Shown one piece after another: positions 25,101 through 36,557 of a DNA stretch of 64,000 nucleotides. Positions within the stretch are counted from its first letter, which is position 1. Each line of letters opens with the position of its first letter. Under the pieces are notes generated by a model, which searched no databases, was not told the origin of the DNA, and saw nothing but the letters and a program-made list of their open reading frames with translations. This DNA comes from Fasciola hepatica. Taxonomy: Eukaryota; Platyhelminthes; Trematoda; Plagiorchiida; Fasciolidae. A program made the translations under genes and the position numbers. Location: assembly GCA_948099385.1 (NCBI GenBank), contig CANUEZ040000182.1:21267501-21331500 (forward strand), written 5' to 3'.

Positions 25101-25377
25101 GGAGCGGAAGACAGAATAAATGAGAGAAAAGGTGAAGGATTCAGAGTGAAGTAGTGGGTGGTGGGACTTAATATCCTGGGATCCAGCAACACTGAACCAT
25201 TTGGTGCCAGGGGAAAACATCAATGGCTAAAAATCTCCAGATAGAGGAAAGTTGTTTTTCATGGCTGCCCTAGTACTATATAGTGAGGGAGACAGTAATT
25301 GTTTAGACATAGTTGTGAAGACCGACTAGTGAATTAGATAAGGTAGGGTTGTATGGGGGTTAGGTGATAGTAGGTGA
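25101..25377 (-). repeat. Short direct copy of LINE B 3' UTR
   Basis: Nearly identical to 18856-19132 (offset 6245; one visible change is GCAGGG to GTAGGG). It ends abruptly at the GGTGAA where the filler begins. Confidence 0.85.
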
Positions 25378-25432
25378 ATTGGAACTACAAAGGACAGTCT
25401 TTGCGTTGTGATTCTTTAGGATTAATGGCATT
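25378..25432. other. Templated filler at the inverted-repeat junction
   Basis: Bases 25378-25426 are the reverse complement of 15243-15290 with one visible mismatch. The source spans the boundary between the short element and LINE E, including the target duplication. The filler is followed by a 9-bp direct duplication, AATGGCATT twice (25424-25441), at the entry into the inverted LINE B copy. A three-base GAA overlap is visible at the left junction. Confidence 0.8.
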
Positions 25433-27391
25433 AATGGCATTTTTCCATCCCAGTGGAAAACGTCATCCATTATTCCTAACCACAAAAATGGTCCAGTGCA
25501 TGACCCTCCAAATAATCGTCCTATTAACCATACCCCTTTAGCTGCCAGAGTAATGCAGCGTTTGATTAAACATCGGATGTCCGATTATCTCATTTCCCAT
25601 AACCTCATTCACAGTGGTCCACATGGCTTCCTAAAGTCATGTTCTTGTACCACATGCCAGTTTGATTACTTCAACCTACTGACCACGGCAGCTGACGACG
25701 GAAAATCTATGATTATCATCTACCTCGATATGACCAAGGCATTTGACCGAGTTCCTCACTCCCGGTTGTTAACAAAACTCCGGGCCTATGGTATCCATGA
25801 CCCGCTTTTATCATGGATAAATTCCTACCTGTCGGACCGAACCCAGGTTGTATATGCTAATGGTTATCTATCGCAACCGGTACCTGTCACTGGTGGAGTC
25901 ATACAAGGAAGTGTACTTGGTACGCTATTTTTCTTACTCTATATTGACGACATTTTTTCGATTGTGCAACATGGCACGCCTTTTCTGTTCGCCGACGACA
26001 TCAAAATCGTTTGTGAGTTCCGTCATCAAGATTTGAGCACAACGCTGTCTGAAATAGATAATGATCTTGAGAAACTTGATCAATGGTGCACTTCATGGCA
26101 GATGTGCTTCTCGACATCCAAAAGCTTCTACGCAACCTACAGATGTCAAGCACCTCTCGGAACTCTGTCAGTGAACCAAGTACCCATCACCCCAAGCTCA
26201 TCAGTGAAGGATCTTTGGCTTTCATAAAATAACAATCTACAATTCTCGGAACACGTCTCATTTCAGACGGCCAAGGCCAGACAGATAATAGGCCTAGTTC
26301 TCAGAGCATTTAAAATGAAACACAGCATTCTCCTTTCATACCAATCCCATGCCAGACCCCGCCTGGAATATTCCCCTAAAACCTTCTCTGGAATCTGTAA
26401 ATCGGATAGAATACGCCTGGAGAAAGTCCAGCGCACCTTCACCAAGAAGCTAATAGGATATTCTTTTCCACTGAGCTATAAAGAATGATGCACTCTACTA
26501 AACTCCGACCCGTATGGCTTAGACATGTCACGCTTAACCTGTGTTTCGTATATAGACTTATTCATCGTTCTGCGTTCACTTCTTCCAACTCCATACAGTT
26601 TTTGCTACCCTCACCTTACCCTCTGCGCCACAGAGACTCCAGTCTGACCATACCACAGTCCAGGCTGGCATAAGATCCAACTTCTTTCTCATTAAATATT
26701 CAAAGCTTTGGAACAAGCTACCCCCGGCTATTCGCAAATGTACGTCAACAACCCAGTTTAGTCAGTCCCTTAAATCACAACTTACCGTTAGCCATATGTT
26801 ATCTTTGACTAACGCCAGCATATCTGAGGATCGAGCCTATGAAGAAGGCATCGAACTTTAGAACCCTGGCTTCCGTCTCCCTTCCCGCTCCCTGCCATCC
26901 GTCGAGCTGGCCCTCGAAAACGGGCTCCGCTACTAGGATCATGGCACTTTGTCCAAAACCTACCATTCCCTGCCTAACGACAGACGCTAGGCTTACCATT
27001 TATTATCACTTTTTCAAGTATACCGCACATAACCCACACTGCAGAAAGATACAGTTTTGTCGTTTACAACTATAACTAGCTAGATGCCTGCCGGTTCTTG
27101 CTACTCACCCACGTTCACCTACTATCACCTAACCCCCATACAACCCTGCCTTATCTAATTCACTAGTCGGTCTTCACAACTATGTCTAAACAATTACTGT
27201 CTCCCTCACTATATAGTACTAGGGCAGCCATGAAAAACAACTTTCCTCTATCTGGAGATTTTTAGCCATTGATGTTTTCCCCTGGCACCAAATGGTTCAG
27301 TGTTGCTGGATCCCAGGATATTAAGTCCCACCACCCACTACTTCACTCTGAATCCTTCACCTTTTCTCTCATTTATTCTGTCTTCCGCTCC
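25433..27391 (+). pseudogene. Inverted copy of LINE B reverse transcriptase and proximal 3' UTR
   Basis: Plus-strand copy of 18856-20814. The frame 25496-26227 carries the same RT segment with LDMTKAFDRVPHSRLL, GVIQGSVLG and FADD, ending at the same TAA. The thumb and C-terminal remnants follow in the same broken frames up to about 26820. It lacks the N-terminal part present at 20815-21003. Confidence 0.85.
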
Positions 27392-27650
27392 TGTAATGCT
27401 AACAATAATGCACTTGATGACAAAGACTAACAAATTTGTTTATTTGAACATTTACCGTTTTGAGTGGCGCCACTTGCTCCGCCTGTGTGCGTCGTCTGCA
27501 CGCCGTTGCGCTCCTCCAATGCACACGTTGTCCCGCTCCAGCGTTTTGAGTTCTGCTTTGCGCGCTGCCGAATGTATTCGCTATCGTGCCACGAACCGAG
27601 GACCAGGGGCTGTAGACTCTATACGGAAGCAGGTCCTGAAATAAATGAGA
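27392..27650 (+). mobile_element. Short element copy, plus orientation
   Basis: Mirror of 24842-25100. It starts TGTAATGCTAAC and ends near AAATAAATGAG. It differs from the 15-kb copy by scattered substitutions and by about ten extra bases around GCGCGCTGCCGAATG. Confidence 0.75.
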
Positions 27651-29702
27651 AAATTTCTAAAAGTCCGAAGCCGACAGGTTCGCCGCTAAAAGTCTATGGT
27701 TCACAGCGTCGAAGGCTTTGCTGAGGTCCGGGTTGCAAACTTGGACCTCTTGTCCTTCGGCAAGATGTCTGGCAATATCGTCAAGGAAGGACATTAGGCT
27801 TGAGAGGCTGGAGCTGACTTTCACAGAACAACGTTGTGTATACTTTAACATGCCATTTTCGGCGACATGTGCAGCATTGCGACCTCTAAACTGCCTTTTG
27901 ATGCATTTGCCTATTACGCTGGTCAGACTGATTGGTCCTTATCTTTCTGCCTCGGTTCGGGGGCCATTTTTTGTGAGGGACTAAAACTCTGGCTTTTTTC
28001 TATTCTGTGGGAACCCTGCATTCACGAATGTAGGCGACGAAAGGCATTTAGGTCGGGTGACCAATTACCTTTGCTAGGAGTTCTACCATTGCTGGGCAAA
28101 CTTCGTCTGACCCTGTTGCCTATTGTGGGTAAATTCCTTCCAGGATGTTTCATACCGTCCGTGAGATGACCTCTAAGTCCTCTAGTTTGGGCACACGCTG
28201 AGAGGGAAGCTCAAAGTCTGTGCCATGTCGATCCGGTAAACCCTCAAGGTACAGTTCCCCAGCCGTTTTTCTGAGGGCAGCCTTTGATTATACACTATTG
28301 TAGAATCACTTCGGGTTTAAAGTTACCTGCAAGACTAGTTTCAGTCCCAATTTTTATTTCGTTGAGCGCTATCTCTCGATGGCATTGTTTCTTTTTTGTT
28401 TGTATTTCTCCCGTGAGAGGTACCTGTGATACTGTAGATATCTCTGCCGGCAACGGTTTAGTTGTAGCTAGGCCCACTTATTCGCAGGTGTCCACCAAGA
28501 GGACGTACTGTGGTTCTTCATGCTTCTGGCAGGAGCGAGCTCGTCCGTGAGTGTCAATAAACCGCCTTTGATGTTTTCTCATCTCTAAACTAGTGTTGGG
28601 TTTTCACTCTGTGGCGGCCAGTTCATCTCCGGGGCTCTCTGTGAGAGAGTTGCCGTATCTATTCCTCTAGAATTTCTGGCGGTTTTCGCGCTTTTAGGCC
28701 TTTTTAGGTTTTTGTTAGGAAGATGAACTCACACTGGTCATTTTTCCCGAGCAGTGCCTGGATCATCATCCCACCAAAGTCAAGTAAGCTAGTGGTGAAG
28801 ATGAGGCCCAGAAGGGATAGTACATGACCCGTGCTATGTTTGGTGGGTTCGTTGACGTGTTTCCATAAACTACATAGCTCTGACCAGTCCATGAGTGCCC
28901 TCCCAGATTTAGTGGTGGCTTCGCCATGCTTCACCCAGCTGATTTTGTTTGAATTTTAATCCCCCATGAACACTAGGTCTGGGGCGGCTTGTTTGACCCG
29001 AGGAAAAAGGCTAAGGAGTTCCCCATTCTCCTCTGGAGTTGAATCTGAACTGCGACGGACACAAGCAATCACTCGGTTTGGGTTCTCTATTCGTAGAACA
29101 CATGCAACAAACTGAATATCGTCAGTGCTTACTGCATCTAAGTGCTCCCATTGGTCTTATCCAGGCCTAATTTGAAGCAGTACACCTCCCGTCGTCCGCT
29201 CTGCCGGTTCGCCTGGAAGATGACGCAGGTTACTGAGCGGTGGACAGTTCGTAGGTTCTATTGCTGTCACTCAGAATTTAGTCACTGCAATGACACCGGT
29301 GTAGTGGCATCTGTCAGCAAGTTCCCCCCATTTTGTCCAAAGGCTGCAAACGTCGGTAAACTATACTTCCAGCTTAGAGCCCTGCAGATTTTCACAATTA
29401 TACAGATTTGGTTTAGAGGGCCCATCGGGCGCAGAACCCGAGGGGTCGAACCATTTTTGCACATACATATCTGACTCATTTGACTTATCCAGGGCACTGT
29501 TTTGCACAAGACAGGTAATGGCCACGGCCAATTGAGCTTCCAGAGTTCTCTCAAAGGTATAGACACCAGTTACGCTCCCACCAACGCACAGTGTATTTCA
29601 CCGACCCCCCCCCTAAAAATGAGAGGGAAACGGAAAGCCTCATCGCATTTCAACCGCGAGAGACATTACGCACTACACGAAAAAGTCAACCAGAAAACAC
29701 CT
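27651..29702 (-). pseudogene. LINE F, mirror copy
   Basis: Minus-strand duplicate of 22790-24841 with the same decayed endonuclease (about 28700-29110) and RT start (27657-28110). The DLSKAFDAVNHRLL motif is encoded around 27680-27720. It is identical in every stretch I compared. Confidence 0.65.
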
Positions 29703-29726
29703 CGGACGGGCCGTAGTGCTAACATT

Positions 29727-29998
29727 CATTCATCCACTATACGTACTTAACGCTCATTACAAGGAGATATATCATATCACCTACTTTTTAGGGTACCTCT
29801 GAAGGACTGGACTGTCTGCAGGTCTAGCATTCCACCAGGCAGGCCATTCCAACTGTTCACTATCCTGTTGTTGAAGAGGTACGATCTAGTCGTTGACCCA
29901 ACCTGAACTTTCGTCAGCTTCTTTCGGTATCTCCCTGTCCTAGAATCCAGAGCAACTTGGAATAGGCTATCCGGCCCGAGGCCAGCTGCACTCACCAT
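29727..29998 (-). pseudogene. LINE ORF2 C-terminal fragment, mirror copy
   Basis: Minus-strand duplicate of 22494-22765 with the same NSWNGLP block and CATTCATTCATCC tail. Confidence 0.65.
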
Positions 29999-30104
29999 AG
30001 TAATTATCGTAAGGCTTTAAGCAGCTGGGTAAGTCCCACTGCATACTGCCTCTCACACCAAACTCCACATAGCATAAGAACGGCCAAATATAAAAAATGG
30101 AAAT

Positions 30105-30316
30105 GAAGTGGACATACAGCTTTGAGGAAATGAAAGAACGCCCCACACAATACACAGTCTAACTGTTCAAACACAATGATCAATCATCCTGATTCAACAG
30201 AAAGTGACAACACGATCACCACTGTCCATCGTTTGCTGCCATATCCTTCAGAGTCTCCAACCAACTTGTTGAGGGATCTTTGAAACTCCAACCACTAAGA
30301 CGTGAAGCACCTACTT
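30105..30316 (-). pseudogene. RTE-1 3' end, mirror copy truncated by a deletion
   Basis: Minus-strand duplicate of 22176-22387. The coding end of RTE-1 upstream of 22176 is absent because of the 727-bp deletion, so only the last decayed codons and the 3' UTR remain. Confidence 0.65.
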
Positions 30317-30760
30317 AAAACACCTTGGGCAAATTCCAGCATGCGGTTATGTAAGACGGGAAACATAGCACACTTATAACATAAACGTTGACAATGAAGA
30401 CCTCAATTACTCCCTTCAAGGGATGAAACAACCTACCACGAGAGAATACGGCGAACAAGTATGGCACCGCTCGATCACCAGTGCAGTCAGTAAAACAAAA
30501 TGAAGCCTAAATGTACCGAATTCATATCTGGCGACTTGGTAAAAAACATACATATAACAGTTGCTTTTTTGTTTCACGAAAGTCTGTGTTGATCATTATG
30601 AGAAATGATGGTAATGTGCGCCACCCCAACGCTTCATTGGGCAGTGTCCAACAGGTTTGGGCAATGTGCTACTTGGGTATCTGACAAAGCTTGCAACCCA
30701 TCTGGACCCTCACTCGTAGGAGCAATATCGCCGCGTATTCCAAGTCGGACACTACTGCCT

Positions 30761-30939
30761 AATCAAGGATCGATGCCGCTTCTCTCACACGATGATAGGG
30801 CTATCTTAAGTACCAACCAAATTTCACAGTTTTATGGTAAGTTCAAAAGAGGTCAACCTTCACGAACACTACTTCCCGTGGTGGATTGGGGATGAAAGAT
30901 CGCCATAAGTACGAACTGAGTTTTGGCTGTTTTGATTAA
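30761..30939. other. Unassigned spacer between palindrome and RTE-2
   Basis: No recognised motif. It holds the transition from the right arm to RTE-2. Confidence 0.3.
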
Positions 30940-33300
30940 AAGCATTGGAAAAGGGAAATCAATTTTTATGGTGCAACTTTCAGTGACAGAGTGTGCCACG
31001 GAACTCCGCGGCTGAGTGAGTCAAGAGTCGCTTTTTGGTCGGGGAAAACTGACGTCGTGGGCCTACGGTAGGTGAATATGTGCTCCAAGATTTGTCGGGC
31101 AGTAAAATGGTGGACGATAAAACCCCTGCGGGGTCGCAAACTAGCTTGGTCCTCAAGCATACATATTTCACTTGGAGTGTACGATCAGTGGAGATTAAGT
31201 GCGGTGGCATTCGAGATGCAACAATTACCAAGCTATTTCCCCCGCGGTTTTCAAAGGCAAATGTGTCATGTTTCTTGTTAGCGGGCACAGTCACAGTTTC
31301 ATTCTATCCTTGGGAATGTGCTTACTATCCCATATTACCGGAAGGAGTTTTGTTCACTCTGGAACGGAGCATCGTCTCCGAAATCGAAAAACGACAGAGT
31401 CAACCCATTCGGTTCAGAGCCTTTGTATCATTTCAAGTATCCTACTTCCCGTGTAAATTCCATTTTCGATGGATCGTCTCTATTGCAGGCCTATCGCAAA
31501 AGTCCGCCACTGAAGTGGGCCAGCTGAACTGATTTTCATCGTGCTCCTCCCAACGACCCAGTCCACGTCCCTGAGAGGAAATCAGTGAGCCATCGGATTT
31601 CATGATTACCTCACTTACTCCGGGTTTCCGTAGGCCGGTACTTCTAATCAAACTGTAAAGGTTGCGGGTATTTCCAATAGATGCAGCCTTTTCCATTTCT
31701 GTAGACTTCCCAATCCACCACTGCTCATGGTCATTTCTCAGGCTCTTAGTCAGTTGGTGTCTTAGGGTATGCGCATTTCATTGGATCAGATCTGCGAGCA
31801 TCCAGCAGGACAACTGGTGTCGAACAATTCCTTTTTTTGTAAGACCTACTCAAACCACAGTCCTGTGTGGCATTAGATGCGGCTTCTTTGAACTGTTGCC
31901 AGTGTTCATCTGGTCCTGGATATCCAGCTACGTCGATGGCCGTGTAGACGGCTCAGCCTGAAAAGCAGGTCGTTGGTTGTCGTCTAGAACCAACTGCGCA
32001 GAACAGGTGGCTTTTATTTTGGTACGAGCACAAACAAGACGCAAACAGAATCGAGCACGTACCAAGGTGTTATCTGATCTGATCTGAGACGTAGACCAAA
32101 ATGAACGACAGTTACCAGTTGATTCACGCAAGTGATGAACAATGGCAATATGATCAATGTGAGTTCAACGTTGTGCAGACCTGGGTGGACGCTGTATACG
32201 TCTACGCTGCTTCTTATGGCAGATGTTCGTACTCACCGGAAACGACCTTTGTTCGGAACACAGTCTAATGATCCATTGCCTTTATCAGCTCGATCGACGG
32301 GGATAAAAAAAGGGCCTGTGATGTGCTTTTGGAAGCTCCTGAATGGCCAATTTGAACACTGAAATCCCCAGCAATGTCCATCCCGTCTGTTAAATGCGCT
32401 TCTCGAGGCGGTTGAAACAAACCCTGATAAGTTCCATCCTGGTACCGTTGGTTGTTGGTCTCAAAGGATATTCAGTCCGTGATCGCGCACACGGAGATGA
32501 TGACCAAGCACCGAGGCCTCCGCTCCTTGCTGTTGACAATTACAGAACCGTCCAACCGAACTACACACAAACAGCCGCTCACTGGAATCCATTCTAGCAT
32601 CGCATGCTCAGTTCCATGCTCAAAGCAATCCCAACTTCGGCCTGACCACGGAGGCTAGACACCGAACCATCCGACATACTTAGAGTAAATCGAGAGGCTG
32701 AGGTTGTATCTGGGGCGCGGAGCGTGATCAGATAAATGGGGTTCTGTATGCTCTTTTCGAAAAGGCAGCTTACGTCTACGTTGAAAGTCTCACGAGTTCT
32801 AGCAAGGGCATACTATTGCCCCATTTGACATTGTGTGTGAACATTAAAGACAGTAGTGTGGTAACCTAGTACGAGTACGTGGCCGAGGTACCCGTGATGA
32901 AACTGCGTCTGGCCCTTCAAGTGCGGCCTGAATATTGCAAGCATTATCTCGTCTTCAACGGTGCCCTGTTATCAATCTGGTTTTCGAATTCAGCCCTCAG
33001 CTCCATGCACCCAGTTGAGTAAGAGGAAATTGGATGAGGCAGCGTAGCTTGAACCGGGGTTGACTAGTTTAGGTAGGAGGTAGCTTCGCAGTGAAGCGCA
33101 ATGACGCATCCGGTCGCTGACAGAAGCCTCGGGCACTCCTTTCCCACGTCCATATAGTGGGGATTTCAGACAGGTGAGCTGTTTCTCACTGCTTTTACTC
33201 TCTGCGGTGTCCTTTCCCGGGGGCTTAATGGTTGACACCAGGTGTTTTCTATCAACTGATTGTGCGAGCGGACTTCATATGGCTCCTACCCACTGACATG
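30940..33300 (-). pseudogene. RTE-2: decayed RTE-type LINE, endonuclease and reverse transcriptase
   Basis: On the minus strand the order is that of RTE. An endonuclease C-terminal part near 31950-32130 has an SFWST..SDNTLVRARFCLRL block (usual SDH.LVRA..RL). The linker at 31442-31696 reads GNTRNLYSLIRSTG, VSEVI, DGSLISSQ and GRWEEH. The RT start at 30966-31160 reads DQASLRPRRGFIVHHF (usual QAGFRPGRG..D.IF) and PTTSVFPDQKATLDSLSRG, with the first catalytic Asp site altered. Stops and frameshifts abound. The piece between 32130 and 33300 is placed by position only. Confidence 0.65.
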
Positions 33301-34929
33301 TCAGGCACTGGTGCGTCTCTGGCTTGAGGAAGCTATCTTACATGGATCTTAGGGTTGTGGAGGCACGCAAGCCACCAAGCCACGCTAAAGTGGAGTCCCG
33401 TCGTAGGGTAGTTTTGCTTCGTAATTTGCTCTCGTTTCGTTCTCGTAGTCTAACATTTCGCCTGCCTCCATTGAGATTTCAAGCCTCGTTTTTGGTCGAT
33501 TAAAGCCCATCAGCCAGGGGTAGTTTTCTGAATTTTCATTTCGTTACTCTTACAAATTCCTGTCACAACGCCGCCGTAATACAGGTGCACCTCCACGGGG
33601 TGGTACCGGACAGGTGCCTTGGCAACCTTATGAGCAATACAGGATGGTAACCTCAAGCCAAAGATGCCTTCACCGACAATACACCCGAAATTCTCAAAGA
33701 TTCATTGCCAGATAACGTCGTAAGTAATCCTCAGTCTCGTAACTCGCATCCTCTCAAAAGTCATCGGTTGCTGAATCTCGGCTACTTTATCGGGCCAGTA
33801 CTCGTGCAGGCAGGGCAGCTCGTTTGCCTGACGCTCACAACGGACCCTCAAGCGGTTGATGTCTTTTGCTCCCTCGAATGGCTTATCCGGGATTTAAACG
33901 GTATGATTCAACAAACTGCCTCGCGTATATATATTTGTATTCACTGAAAACCCCGTACAAATTGAGCAGGCCTATTGCCGTATGAAAACGTCGGGGGAAG
34001 GACAAAATCAGAGATCCACAAGGGAATCCCCTCGGAAGTTTGAGCCCAATTTCTTAAGACACTGCCTTTACAGAGCACGACTTTGGGCTAACAATTTGAC
34101 AGACACGGAGTGGTGTCACGGCTTGACCTTCGCTTGGTAATTTCATTCCAAGTAAGCATGTGGGCTGAATAATATCCAGGTGCTCAGACCGAAGTAGGGG
34201 GCGAGACTTTTCCAGAAAGTCTAATTTACGAGGCCGTAGGACAATATGAAGGTCTCGTAGTTTTCTGGAGGCCAGTGAGAGATTGTTCAGCTCACAAGTC
34301 CCTAGGGTGGAATCAGACATCCTGAGTGCCCAGCACACCCCTTTGACACATAACGGTGAGCATTTAATTGTACGCCTCATACGCAGCCCACTGTTGACTA
34401 GGAATCGGGGTTTAACGGTGTACCTACGACTGTCGGTCAGTCAACCAGGTTGAGAGAGCCGACGTTTGTTTTCGTCCACTCTCTTTGGTTTAAACACCTC
34501 CGCCACCAGAAGGTAGTGAGTAGGACTTCCTCAGCAGAGGTTGCTTGATAAGCTCGGTCATTTGGGAGCATTTCAGGAGACGTGTAGGACAAGAAACCAT
34601 TCCAGAATCGGAGACACCCACCCCCGATCGTGTGGAGACATTTTATGACGTCGTGATTTCTCATTGAGGTACTTCTCTTGCCCTTCAGAAGACGAAGAAA
34701 CCAGAGAAGTTGTTCGGGGAGATGTGAAAATAGTCTTGACTGATGAGACCGAAACATCCCTTTTAGAATGGATGCCGGGTAATAGTCATTTATGTGATGT
34801 TAAACTCCTAGGGTCGGTAAGCATTCGAAGGGGAAGACGTTAAGAGATCAGCTTCTTTGTTATCTCGGCAAACAATCCAACCGACGGCAGCTCTGACACG
34901 CAGGGGGATCACTTTCATGATGAACCCAC
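33301..34929. other. Unassigned DNA left of Pao-1
   Basis: No recognisable domain. Two minus-strand open frames of about 107 residues (34054-34380 and 34437-34757) lack known motifs. A TATATATA run lies near 33926. It may be an upstream part of RTE-2 or another decayed element. Confidence 0.3.
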
Positions 34930-35304
34930 TGTAAGACACTTTTGGGCAATGCGTAGCCAAATTTACAATGGATCCCGAAATCGAAAGGCGATTATCCGTG
35001 AAATTCTAAGATACTAGATTATCGGATGAACAATGACATGAAACAGACACAAATCTCAATTATGCAATCAAAAGGACTCAAAAAACGAGAACCGAATTGC
35101 GGCGTGTGAGAAAGGAGCACGTGCGTCACGTGGGTCCAGAACAAAGATATGGCAGAGCAACGTGCTGGGCGCGAACAAACAAGCGTTGGTCCGTAAAAAC
35201 AAACTGCAAAAAACAAGTCAATAGTGTAAATAAGTGGGTGATGTCAAGGGGACGTGGAAACTGAAGTGGTTTTTGGGGGATTTTACACGATCGGCCGGTA
35301 CACC
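34930..35304 (-). repeat. Pao-1 3' LTR
   Basis: About 375 bp, ending TGTAAG on the plus strand at 34930 and beginning (minus) TGTACCGGCCGATCG at 35304. It is nearly identical to 41257-41598 in its core. The outermost bases differ more than the core, which may reflect template switching or an imprecise boundary. Confidence 0.85.
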
Positions 35305-35997
35305 GCCAACCAAAATCCTCCCCAATCTTAGCAGAATCAAAGGTTTGGTATGAGGGTACTGATCCTTCCTACCTACCTAGACCCTACTGTCAGTGCGCGT
35401 ACCTAATGCCTTGTTGTCAACTTTCTACTCACGTTGGCACTCGATCCAGTGGCCACACCGACGCGAGGTTACTCTACGCCGTCCATGAAAACGGCTGATC
35501 GATGGCGGGCGTGAAGGCGAAACATTCATGCTGCCCTCGGTTGAGCCTTTGCCCCTGGGCCTCTTGTGTTTATGTGTGTGTGGGTGGATGGGTGGGAGTG
35601 GGTGTCATGAGTGAACACTCTGGCACGTGGGCCAACAGTAGCGACCATCACTTCAGGGGTAGACCTTCCGTAATGTCGGGGATAAGCGAGGAACCATCAG
35701 CCCTGTGGCGTGTTTTGATAGAGGTCATGAAGTATAAACGTGTATTATGTAAGTGTGGATGGTGTGTGTCTGGGTGTATGATAGAATCTCAGCTACTAAT
35801 ACATATGCCAAAAGCCCCCCGTAATGTCAACAAAAAACGGTGAGCACTGCAACGTGTTTGACAGAGATCATGAAGTATAGACGTGTATCATGTAAATGTG
35901 TGTGTCACGGTGTATGGCAGTTTAATACGTCAGTATGTCGTGAATGCCCCCACACATGGGGTTTCTTTAACTACCTCCAAGAAGCATGGGGAATGGT
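35305..35997 (-). repeat. Pao-1 non-coding 3' internal region with a tandem duplication
   Basis: Between the end of pol and the 3' LTR lie two imperfect units of about 140 bp (35670-35812 and 35820-35950). Both contain CCGTAATGTC, then CGTGTTTTGATAGAGGTCATG or CGTGTTTGACAGAGATCATG, then AAGTATA-ACGTGTAT. A GT/GGGTG-rich run lies at 35570-35605. A polypurine tract would be expected here, but I did not pin one down. Confidence 0.6.
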
Positions 35998-36336
35998 CTA
36001 CTGTGTTTCCTCGATATCCGCTTCTCCATCTTCACTCTCTAGGAGGCTGATACTGCGTACGTCGCGGATTAGCTTTCCGTGGACGGTCTTCATCGTCACA
36101 GTCCTTACCATGTCGTCGGAGTTTTCGATGGTTTCCATAACTACGCCCAAAGGCCAGGCGCTGAAATGCACCTGTTCGTCTGCGATCATTACTAAGTCCT
36201 CAACCTTGAGTGGTCTTGCTTTGATCAGCCACTTCCGTCCAGCTTGCAGAGCCGGTAGATACTCCCGAAACCATCGCCTCCAAAATCCCTGGCAAGATAG
36301 TTGGCCTGCTTTCATCCGTGGAGGTAGCTCCCACAA
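35998..36336 (-). pseudogene. Pao-1 pol C-terminal module
   Basis: The fragment carries WPLGVVMETIENSDDMVRTV and ISLLE, the short beta-rich module following the integrase in Pao polyproteins (family pattern WP.G.V.......G..R.....R..S....L). Upstream, GFWRRWFREYLPALQ matches the conserved W..W..EYL..L block. It is open for 112 residues but disconnected from the integrase frame. Confidence 0.8.
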
Positions 36337-36557
36337 AGGTTTGTCGGTCCTTAAAAACCCTCGTGCGATCTCAACAACAATAGATCGTTCGAGGAGATCC
36401 CCAGATTGGTGGGGTAGCCGTTGGTTACTGGAGCCAGTGGGCGGTTGTCCAGAATTCTCTCTACCTCAATCTTGACGGTGCTCAGCGTCTCGTCATCGGG
36501 AGGCTGTTACTCAATTATCGACAGCAATATTCGCTTGGTAGGTCGGATCAGGCACTT

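Larger units (their letters stand above)
21005..25377. repeat. Left arm of the large palindrome
   Basis: From 22176 to about 25377 position x pairs with 52492-x (mirror 27115-30316). From 21005 to 21452 it pairs with 51765-x (mirror 30313-30760). The change of offset by 727 marks a deletion in the right arm. Stretches compared by eye are identical or nearly so. One difference is AACCC versus AAACC near 21121. The arm contains RTE-1, a LINE C-terminal fragment, LINE F, a short element and the end of LINE B. Confidence 0.85.
27115..30760. repeat. Right arm of the large palindrome
   Basis: Reverse complement of the left arm (see 21005-25377) with 727 bp missing between 30312 and 30317. Outside 30760 the similarity stops at CTGCCT. 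It contains mirror copies of the short element, LINE F, the LINE C-terminal fragment and the RTE-1 3' end. Confidence 0.85.

Noticed and set aside
35502..36475. Plus-strand open frames of 113 and 211 residues opposite Pao-1
   Set aside because: Antisense to the Pao-1 pol C-terminal module and 3' internal region; no motif in the plus direction.
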